Source of the DNA: Nitrospina sp.
Lineage (GTDB): Bacteria > Nitrospinota > Nitrospinia > Nitrospinales > Nitrospinaceae
Direction of reading: 5' to 3'
Assembly: GCA_004357435.1 (NCBI GenBank)
Contig: SMVS01000055.1
Coordinates: 1 to 5,206 of the forward strand
DNA length: 5,206 nucleotides
Shown here: positions 1 through 5,206 of the stretch, in pieces
Position numbering within the stretch: position 1 is the first letter of the stretch
Layout: every line of letters begins with the position of its first letter
The notes under the pieces: model-generated
The model's input: only the letters and a program-made list of their open reading frames with translations
Told to the model about the DNA's origin: nothing
Databases searched by the model: none
Made by a program: the position numbers and the translations under genes

Positions 1-1575
1 CAAATATACGACACCACGCTTCGCGATGGATCTCAGGCGGAGGATATTGCCTTCACCGTGGAAGATAAGATCCGCATCGCCCATAAATTGGACGAAAACG
101 GTATCCATTACATCGAAGGCGGATGGCCCGGCTCCAATCCCAAGGACGTGGAATTTTTCAAAAAAGTAAAACACGCTACCTTCCAGCAGGCGCGGCTGGC
201 GGCATTCGGCAGTACTCGTTCGCCCAGAAACAAGGTGGACCAGGATCCCAACCTGAGGCATTTAATTGAAGCCGATACAAAAGTAGTGACCATTTTTGGC
301 AAGAGCTGGGACATGCATGTCAAAACCGCTCTGGCCACTGACCTCGATGAAAACCTCCGCATGGTTTCCGAGAGTATTGAATTCCTGAAAAAAAATGTTC
401 CGGAAGTTCTATTCGACGCCGAGCATTTCTTTGACGGCTATAAAAAAAATCCAGAGTACGCGCTCAAGGTTTTGAAAGAAGCGGAGTCCGCTGGCGCTGA
501 TTGGATTGTGTTGTGTGACACCAACGGCGGGTCCATGCCCTGGGAAGTTAAGACCATTTTTGAGACGGTTAAAAAATCCTGCAACATCCCGTTGGGCATT
601 CATAGCCACAACGATTCGGAGTTGGGTGTGGCCAACGCCTTGGCCGCCGTGAAGGCGGGAGCCGGGCAAGTGCAGGGCACCATCAACGGTTTTGGCGAAC
701 GGTGCGGCAATTGCAACCTCGTCTCCGTCATCCCAAATTTAAAGCTGAAAATGGGGCGCACCTGCATCAGCGATGAAGAAATGTCCCGGCTGAAAGAGTT
801 GTCCGCCTTTGTTGACGAACTGGCGAACCGGGCGCATTGGAACCATCAACCGTTTGTCGGCAAAAGCGCGTTCGCGCACAAGGGCGGCGTGCATGTCAGC
901 GCCATCCAGAAAAACCGCGAGACCTACGAGCATATCGATCCCGCGCTGGTGGGCAATCGCACCCGCATCCTGATCTCCGATTTATCCGGCAAAAGCAACA
1001 TCCTTTTCAAGGCCAAGGAATTCGGAGTGGATATCGATTCCAAAGACCCCAAGGTGCGTGAACTGCTGGACCAGCTTAAAGAATCCGAGAACCTTGGATT
1101 CCAGTACGAGGGCGCCGAAGCTTCTTTTGAACTGTTGATGCTCGACGCGCTCGGCAAACGTGAGCAACATTTTGAGTTCATCGGGTTTCGTGTCATCGTC
1201 GAGAAACGGCGGGAGGATGAAAGCTCCACCTCCGAAGCGACCGTCAAACTCAAAGTGAACGGCGTGCAGGAGGTGTCGGCGGCGGAAGGCATCGGGCCGG
1301 TGGACGCGCTGGACAAAGCCATCCGCAAGGCCCTCGTTAAATTTTATCCCGAGTTGGAAGAGGTCAGCCTGATCGATTACAAAGTCCGTATTCTAAACGA
1401 AAAAAAAGGCACCCAGGCCAAGATCCGCGTGCTGGTCGAGTCGGGAGACCATCACTCCAAATGGGGCACCGTCGGGGTATCGGAAGATATCATCGAAGCC
1501 AGCTGGCAGGCCTTGATCGACAGCATCCTCTACAAACTCAGCGCCACCTCCAAAAGCAAAGCTCCGCTGACCTGA
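1..1575 (+). CDS. cimA: (R)-citramalate synthase, 5'-partial
   Basis: Catalyses pyruvate + acetyl-CoA to (R)-citramalate, the first step of the threonine-independent isoleucine route, in the cytoplasm. The frame is open to base 1 and encodes 524 residues before TGA. It begins QIYDTTLRDGSQAED, the conserved N-terminal catalytic motif of the isopropylmalate/homocitrate/citramalate synthase family, so the true start lies a few codons upstream. The GTG at 58 would delete this motif and is not the start. Numbering from base 1, the TIM barrel carries Asp9 of TLRDG, the metal-binding HSHND (201-205), GFGERCGNCNL (231-240, Asn237) and HKGGVH (293-298). About residues 390-520 form the LeuA-type regulatory dimer domain, ending in WGTVGVSEDIIEASW. 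The overall pattern, including GGWPGSNPKD near the start, fits the CimA subfamily rather than LeuA. Isoleucine feedback is known for some relatives but is inferred here. It converges with glnE. Three A8 tracts occur within the gene. Confidence 0.95.
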   Translation, partial: QIYDTTLRDGSQAEDIAFTVEDKIRIAHKLDENGIHYIEGGWPGSNPKDVEFFKKVKHATFQQARLAAFGSTRSPRNKVDQDPNLRHLIEADTKVVTIFGKSWDMHVKTALATDLDENLRMVSESIEFLKKNVPEVLFDAEHFFDGYKKNPEYALKVLKEAESAGADWIVLCDTNGGSMPWEVKTIFETVKKSCNIPLGIHSHNDSELGVANALAAVKAGAGQVQGTINGFGERCGNCNLVSVIPNLKLKMGRTCISDEEMSRLKELSAFVDELANRAHWNHQPFVGKSAFAHKGGVHVSAIQKNRETYEHIDPALVGNRTRILISDLSGKSNILFKAKEFGVDIDSKDPKVRELLDQLKESENLGFQYEGAEASFELLMLDALGKREQHFEFIGFRVIVEKRREDESSTSEATVKLKVNGVQEVSAAEGIGPVDALDKAIRKALVKFYPELEEVSLIDYKVRILNEKKGTQAKIRVLVESGDHHSKWGTVGVSEDIIEASWQALIDSILYKLSATSKSKAPLT

Positions 1576-1576
1576 T

Positions 1577-1768
1577 CCCGGCCAGATTGCACCGGGCGGC
1601 GATTTGTCAAAATTCCAGCTTGCTCCTACGGACTTGGGTGCGCCCTTAAAATCATAAACCGCTTTGGGCAGGCCTGGAGCAAAAGGGATCACACTCCACT
1701 GGCACTCAACCCTTGCTGACGGCATGCCAATAGCCATGCCCATTGGGTCCAGCGGCACGCTGGCCGGG
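1577..1768. repeat. 9-bp inverted repeat bounding the gap
   Basis: CCCGGCCAG at 1577-1585 is the exact reverse complement of CTGGCCGGG at 1760-1768. Extending inward, about 15 of 20 positions match when one arm is reverse-complemented. The arms lie just outside the cimA stop (2 bases after it) and the glnE stop (9 bases from it). They could form the base of a long-range RNA hairpin or be decayed ends of a small inserted element. In GC-rich sequence a 9-base match may also be chance. No target-site duplication is visible. Confidence 0.4.
1721..1740. repeat. small imperfect palindrome/hairpin
   Basis: GGCATG (1721-1726) pairs with CATGCC (1735-1740) around an 8-base interior. One further C-G pair is possible after a C-C mismatch. 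No T-run follows on either strand, so it does not look like a standard Rho-independent terminator. It lies 37 bases past the glnE stop and might protect the glnE mRNA 3' end, but that is inference. Confidence 0.35.
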
Positions 1769-1776
1769 GCGATCTA

Positions 1777-4700
1777 TCAAAGAGAGGTGCGGAGCAGGGT
1801 GCCGAGGTGCGCGCGGTAAAACTTCCGCACCTCTTGTGTGGTCTCGGCATAGTCCTGCCGTAATTGCCCGGCGGCAGAGCACTCACTTTCATCCTGATAT
1901 CCCAGCAGGCGGGCCAACACGCCAAGCGACTCGTCATCCTTGGGCAGATGACTGGAAGCCCGCACACGGGTCAGGCGCAAAGCGCATTCCAGATTTCTCA
2001 AAAATTTATATTGAATGCGCAAGGCCTCAGCCTGTTCCACCTGAAGGATTCCGAAACCCGACAGCACATCCATCACCTCAAGCGTGTTGGTGGCACGCAG
2101 TTTGGGATAGCGATGACCGTGTATGAGCTGAAGAATTTGAAGGATGAATTCTATATCGGCCAACCCTCCAAACCCCAGCTTGACGTTTTTGCCTTTTTTA
2201 TTTTCGTGAGCCAGCTCTTTTTCCATGCGTTCGCGCATTCTCGAAATCTCGATCAAAGAGCCGTAGTCCAACTTTGGTCGGTAAGTGAAAGCCTGCGCCA
2301 CTTCCAAAAACTTTTCACCCACCTTGGGATTGCCAGCCACCCAGCGCGTCCGGGTCATGGCCTGCTGTTCCCAAATTTGCCCACGGCTTTTAAAATATTT
2401 TTCATAACCCTGTAATGAATGGACCAACGATCCACGACTGCCTTCAGGCCGCAGGTCTGTATCAATTTTGTAAGCGGTCCCGGCGGACGTCATTTCCGAA
2501 CACAGCTGGTAAACTTTTTGTGCCACCGCGGAATAAAAGGTAACGGCATCCCGGTTTGCTGTGCCTGATGACTCATCATAGACAAAAATGATATCCAAAT
2601 CGGAGCTGAAATTCAGCTCGCGGCCACCCAGTTTACCGAGGGCCATAATGGCCATTTGATCCGGGATTGGTTTCAATCCCATTTCCTTACCGATCTCCTG
2701 ACAGGCCAGCATGAATGATTTTTGAAGATATATTTCTGCCAAATCTGAAAGGTCCGTAAGAGTGCCGGGCAATTCCGTTTCATGAATCAAGTAACGGAGA
2801 CCAATTCTTAATTCCTCACCCTGTTTAAAACGCCGCAAACTCGTTGGCATTTTCTGATGGGAGGAGGTTTTCTCCAGCACCTCACTCAATTCACGACTGA
2901 TGCTTTCGGGAGTTTTGAATCGGTACAGGGATTCCGGATTGGACAGCACATCAATGAGATTAGGATATTTGATGAGAATGTCAGAAAGGGTTTCGCTGCC
3001 TCCAAATAAAATCAGAAGCAATTCCAAAAACTTTTCGTTTTCCTGAAAAATACCCAAATAGGCTTCTCGGGCGTGGCTGGCCTCAATGAACTTCACCAGG
3101 TTTTCCACCGCACGATTGCGGTCGGGGACCTGCTGGCAAAGCCGCAAGAGACTGGGAAGTAGGCTGTAAAAAGTCTGGATACTTTTTTCGGTGGGATGTG
3201 AAAGTGGCGGGCCGTCCTGGAGTGACTTTAAAAATTTGAATGTGCGTTGGGGATCACGAAAGCCATAGTCCTTCAAAAATTCCGGGGAGAACCGCTCCTC
3301 CCAGTCCCGGCTCGCGCTCCAGTTCCTGGAAAGCTGATCGGCCTTTTTCTGGTCCGCATCGTCGACGAACAATCCGGCGAACATGTTTCCGACAAATTGG
3401 GTGTGGTGTTCAAATTCGTTTTGCAGATGGGAAATTCGCTCCTGCGGAGTCGCCTCTTTAAAACACATTTTCTTGGCCAGCACATCCAGATCCCGTTTTT
3501 CTTTGGGCATGCGGTAGGTTTGCAATCCAAACGTGATCTGCACCCGGTTTTCCAGATTCCGGAGAAAAATGTAGGCGGCCTGCAATCGCTGGTACTCAGT
3601 CGTCGACAGGAATTCCCGATCGTGCAATTTTTGCAGGTTCTCCAAAGTGTTCGGATTGCGCAAACTTGGATCCCGTCCGCCAAACAAAAGTTGGTAGGAC
3701 TGCACAATGAATTCTATCTCTCTGATTCCGCCAAATCCCAGTTTGATGTTTCCCTTATCCTGATTTTTTTGTTTGAGTTGCAGGTCCATTTTCTTTTTAA
3801 GTGCTTTGACTTCCTCAATCGCATGAAAGTCCAGACTGCGCCGGTAAACGAACGGACGGATCATGGCGAAAAAATCATTCCCAAGGGCTTCGCTCCCGGC
3901 AGACACCCGGGCCTTGATCATGGCCTGGCGCTCCCAGGTTTTCCCCCAAGACTGGTAGTAAGTTTCACAACTGGTGAGGGAGTTGACTATTTCCCCGTTC
4001 TGGCCTTCGGGCCGCAGGTTGAGGTCCACCCGAAACACATTGCCCTCGGAGGTTATTTCGTGGAGGGCCTGGGTGAGGGCTTGCGCCTGCCGGGTGTGAA
4101 ATTCATGGTTGCTGACCGAGAGGGCCGGCGGCGGCCCGGCGCCAGGTTTTTGGGTTTCGCCCATGCTGGAGGTGTAAATATAAATCAGGTCGATATCCGA
4201 ACTGTAATTGAGTTCCCGGCCACCCAGTTTGCCCATGGACAAAATGGTGAATTCGGATTCCCTGAGACGGCCGTCGGCATCTTCATAAACAGGAATGCCA
4301 TATTTTTTTTTCGTGGTTTCATACGCAAACTCGAAGGCCACCTGCAAACAAACATCGGCCAAATCGGAAAGGCTTTCCACATTTTCGGCGAGCTCCACGA
4401 GACCGAGCAGATCCCGCAATCCGATCCGTATGTATTCCCGTTTTTTAAAACGACGCAACAGGGACGGGATGGTGTTGCCCTCACGGGCCGCCGCCATCGC
4501 ATAAAATTCGCGGTACAGCCGGTCCCGAGTCTTGGATTCGGTGAGAGTTTCCGGCTGGATCAACCAATCCAAATGTGAAGGGTCGTTCAACAAGGTGTCG
4601 GTCAGCACCTGGCTTCCGGAAAACAATGTCAGCAGGATTCTTAAGAATTCCGATGATTGGGTCAAGCGGGCATACAGGTTTTCCTTATCGTGAATCTTTT

Positions 4701-4941
4701 CTGCGAGGCGTTCAAAGTTGTTACAAGCCAGGTCCGCGTTGTACGATTGGCCCAGGAACTCAAGGAAGGAAGGGAAAAAAGTCGGATATAGTTTTTCAAA
4801 ATTTACCTGGCCGCGCAGGGCCGTCAGGTTGCGCCAGGCGGTTTTCGGGTCTTCAAACCCCAGGCTCAAAAACGGACCCGTCAGCCGGTCGTCCCAGGAT
4901 TTTTTCTGATAAAGAAAACTGATTAAATCGGTGGAGTTCAT
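1777..4941 (-). CDS. glnE: bifunctional glutamine synthetase adenylyltransferase / adenylyl-removing enzyme
   Basis: Adds AMP from ATP to a tyrosine of glutamine synthetase (inactivation) and removes it by phosphorolysis (reactivation). In characterised bacteria it responds to glutamine and to PII/PII-UMP. The protein has 1054 residues. It contains two nucleotidyltransferase domains, each followed by a helical domain. The N-terminal (AR) head has GKLGGRELNYSSDID at 237-251 (Asp249, Asp251) with a third acidic residue at Asp306 in VDLNLRPEG. The C-terminal (AT) head has GKLGGRELNFSSDLD at 769-783 (Asp781, Asp783) with Asp827 in IDTDLRPEG. Both heads therefore look catalytically complete. Helical motifs NIKLGFGG (398-405) and NVKLGFGG (919-926) follow the respective heads. 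It is longer than the E. coli enzyme (946 residues from memory), mostly through about 75 extra N-terminal residues that contain the repeat motif GFEDP. The ATG at 4941 is chosen because an in-frame TAA lies at 4972-4974 with no ATG, GTG or TTG codon between. It lies downstream of glnA on the same strand, behind a terminator. Confidence 0.97.
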   Translation of the reverse strand: MNSTDLISFLYQKKSWDDRLTGPFLSLGFEDPKTAWRNLTALRGQVNFEKLYPTFFPSFLEFLGQSYNADLACNNFERLAEKIHDKENLYARLTQSSEFLRILLTLFSGSQVLTDTLLNDPSHLDWLIQPETLTESKTRDRLYREFYAMAAAREGNTIPSLLRRFKKREYIRIGLRDLLGLVELAENVESLSDLADVCLQVAFEFAYETTKKKYGIPVYEDADGRLRESEFTILSMGKLGGRELNYSSDIDLIYIYTSSMGETQKPGAGPPPALSVSNHEFHTRQAQALTQALHEITSEGNVFRVDLNLRPEGQNGEIVNSLTSCETYYQSWGKTWERQAMIKARVSAGSEALGNDFFAMIRPFVYRRSLDFHAIEEVKALKKKMDLQLKQKNQDKGNIKLGFGGIREIEFIVQSYQLLFGGRDPSLRNPNTLENLQKLHDREFLSTTEYQRLQAAYIFLRNLENRVQITFGLQTYRMPKEKRDLDVLAKKMCFKEATPQERISHLQNEFEHHTQFVGNMFAGLFVDDADQKKADQLSRNWSASRDWEERFSPEFLKDYGFRDPQRTFKFLKSLQDGPPLSHPTEKSIQTFYSLLPSLLRLCQQVPDRNRAVENLVKFIEASHAREAYLGIFQENEKFLELLLILFGGSETLSDILIKYPNLIDVLSNPESLYRFKTPESISRELSEVLEKTSSHQKMPTSLRRFKQGEELRIGLRYLIHETELPGTLTDLSDLAEIYLQKSFMLACQEIGKEMGLKPIPDQMAIMALGKLGGRELNFSSDLDIIFVYDESSGTANRDAVTFYSAVAQKVYQLCSEMTSAGTAYKIDTDLRPEGSRGSLVHSLQGYEKYFKSRGQIWEQQAMTRTRWVAGNPKVGEKFLEVAQAFTYRPKLDYGSLIEISRMRERMEKELAHENKKGKNVKLGFGGLADIEFILQILQLIHGHRYPKLRATNTLEVMDVLSGFGILQVEQAEALRIQYKFLRNLECALRLTRVRASSHLPKDDESLGVLARLLGYQDESECSAAGQLRQDYAETTQEVRKFYRAHLGTLLRTSL
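2593..2637 (-). other. glnE: GlnE C-terminal (AT) catalytic motif
   Basis: Codons 769-783 encode the second copy of the signature, with Asp781 and Asp783 as the expected metal ligands. In the family the C-terminal head performs adenylylation. Only Y/F and I/L substitutions separate it from the first copy over these 15 residues. Confidence 0.9.
4189..4233 (-). other. glnE: GlnE N-terminal (AR) catalytic motif
   Basis: Codons 237-251 encode the G-K-L-G-G-R-E-L-N-Y-S-S-D-I-D signature of the Pol-beta-type nucleotidyltransferase fold, with metal-binding Asp249 and Asp251. In the family the N-terminal head performs AMP removal. Bases 4217-4230 are identical over 14 bases to 2621-2634 in the second head. 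Confidence 0.9.
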
Positions 4942-4943
4942 AA

Positions 4944-4947
4944 CCTC
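4944..4947 (-). promoter_or_regulatory. Shine-Dalgarno for glnE, unusually close to ATG
   Basis: On the minus strand GAGG is followed by TT and then the ATG at 4941. The 2-base spacer is shorter than the usual 5-9 bases, which suggests modest translation initiation. There is no alternative ATG, GTG or TTG start between this ATG and the upstream in-frame TAA. Confidence 0.5.
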
Positions 4948-4979
4948 GGTGGTGGAAGCGGCACCATCAATTTAACACA

Positions 4980-5019
4980 AAAAAAAACCTCCGGAGGCGG
5001 CCACCCGGAGGTTTTTTTT
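4980..5019 (-). terminator. intrinsic terminator after glnA (bidirectional in form)
   Basis: A perfect inverted repeat: the GC core CCTCCGG (4988-4994) pairs with CCGGAGG (5005-5011) around a 10-base loop. The stem is extended by an A8 tract (4980-4987) pairing with a T8 tract (5012-5019). Read on the minus strand, the stem is followed by a long U-run, and it begins about 45 bases after the glnA stop, as expected for a Rho-independent terminator. The symmetry would allow termination on the plus strand as well. Because glnE starts only about 38 bases beyond it, this terminator probably reduces glnE transcription relative to glnA. Confidence 0.9.
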
Positions 5020-5064
5020 AAAATAAAGTCAACGTCCTATCCGAACATGGAGTCAGACAAATCC

Positions 5065-5206
5065 TTAAATATCGTAGTACATGTGAAATTCATAAGGATG
5101 CGGTCGCAAGCTCAATTCGTCGATTTCGTTCTCACGTTTGTATGAGATCCAACGATCGATCACATCCTGAGTGAACACATCGCCTTTGAGCAGAAAATCG
5201 TGATCG
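5065..5206 (-). CDS. glnA: glutamine synthetase type I, C-terminal end (partial)
   Basis: Condenses ammonia with glutamate using ATP, forming glutamine in the cytoplasm. The protein assembles as a dodecamer in the family. Only the last 46 codons and the TAA stop (5065-5067) are present; the rest lies beyond base 5206. The visible peptide contains KGDVFTQDVIDRWISYKREN and ends LRPHPYEFHMYYDI. This is the typical C-terminal signature of bacterial type I glutamine synthetase, where RPHPxEF and a terminal tyrosine-rich stretch are conserved. The adenylylation tyrosine and active-site loops are outside the window. However, glnE immediately downstream on the same strand supports a GlnE-regulated enzyme. 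It is short but its motif is distinctive, so identification is firm. Confidence 0.93.
   Translation of the reverse strand, partial: DHDFLLKGDVFTQDVIDRWISYKRENEIDELSLRPHPYEFHMYYDI

Larger units (their letters stand above)
1576..1776. other. convergent intergenic gap, no gene recognised
   Basis: This 201-base gap separates the 3' ends of cimA (+) and glnE (-). I see no RNA gene and no stem followed by a T-run in either direction, so the site of transcription termination is not obvious. A minus-strand open frame crosses it in the same frame as glnE, after the TGA TAG stops, and continues antisense into cimA. Its predicted peptide matches nothing I recognise. The only structures seen are a 9-base inverted repeat near the two ends and a small palindrome at 1721-1740. 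Confidence 0.7.
1807..4860 (-). repeat. glnE: two-copy internal duplication within GlnE
   Basis: Reading the protein by eye, residues about 28-520 and about 560-1045 align in order. GFEDP (28) matches GFRDP (560). FLRILLTLFSGSQVLTD (99) matches FLELLLILFGGSETLSD (638). LLRRFKKREYIRIGLR matches SLRRFKQGEELRIGLR. The GKLGGREL signatures match, as do LNLRPEG with TDLRPEG and KLGFGG with KLGFGG. The offset is about 520-540 residues throughout, so almost the whole protein is two related halves. Duplicated nucleotidyltransferase heads are known for this family. The N-terminal GFxDP unit is easily seen here. Confidence 0.85.

Noticed and set aside
58..60. GTG as the start of cimA
   Set aside because: The frame is open upstream to base 1 and the upstream codons encode the essential DTTLRDG catalytic motif.
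924..1328. Minus-strand open frame of 134 codons inside cimA
   Set aside because: Serine-rich low-complexity antisense translation overlapping a conserved gene; no independent support.
1700..1717. Sigma-54-like promoter (TGGCAC followed by TTGCT) in the cimA-glnE gap, plus strand
   Set aside because: The GG and GC elements are separated by 12 bases (1703-1714) instead of the strict 10, and it would fire into the 3' end of glnE with no gene to drive.
1721..1740. Rho-independent terminator for cimA or glnE
   Set aside because: The stem has only six uninterrupted pairs and no T-run follows on either strand.
1393..1758. Minus-strand open frame of 121 codons with a GTG start
   Set aside because: About half of it is antisense to the 3' end of cimA, it has no clear ribosome binding site, and its peptide resembles no family I know. 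Antisense shadow of a real gene is the simpler explanation.
3247..4578. Long plus-strand open frame of 443 codons inside glnE
   Set aside because: It is entirely antisense to strongly conserved glnE coding sequence, including the first catalytic motif, and its translation shows no recognisable domain. Long antisense frames arise from codon bias.

Overview
This window holds three genes of core nitrogen and amino-acid metabolism. It contains no mobile element, CRISPR array, RNA gene or clearly new system that I can see. The presence of GlnE beside a type I glutamine synthetase points to a bacterium that controls glutamine synthetase by adenylylation. A pyruvate-based (citramalate) isoleucine route and a GC content judged by eye at about 50% would fit lineages such as Desulfobacterota, Nitrospinota or Nitrospirota. 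That placement is a guess, because nothing here is diagnostic of a taxon.

Left part (1-1575, + strand): the cimA gene for (R)-citramalate synthase. It lacks only a few N-terminal codons, which lie before base 1. Its catalytic barrel motifs and C-terminal regulatory domain are intact. Middle (1576-1776): a 201-base gap between convergent genes. It has no recognisable gene and no canonical terminator. It does have a 9-base inverted repeat close to its two ends and one small imperfect palindrome.

Right part (1777-5206, - strand): glnE, a complete 1054-residue two-headed glutamine synthetase adenylyltransferase/adenylyl-removing enzyme. Upstream of it in transcription order lies the last 46 codons of glnA (glutamine synthetase). 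The two are 123 bases apart, and a strong, nearly symmetrical intrinsic terminator lies between them. Only about 38 bases separate the terminator from the glnE start, and I see no convincing promoter there. glnE may therefore be expressed mainly by read-through from glnA, at a level well below that of its target.

Together: GlnA makes glutamine. GlnE, under PII and glutamine control in known systems, switches GlnA off and on by adding or phosphorolytically removing AMP. CimA starts isoleucine synthesis from pyruvate and acetyl-CoA on the opposite strand, and any regulatory tie to the gln genes is speculative. The observations most worth a second look are the terminator-separated glnA-glnE arrangement, the full-length internal duplication visible in GlnE, and an A9 homopolymer inside glnE.
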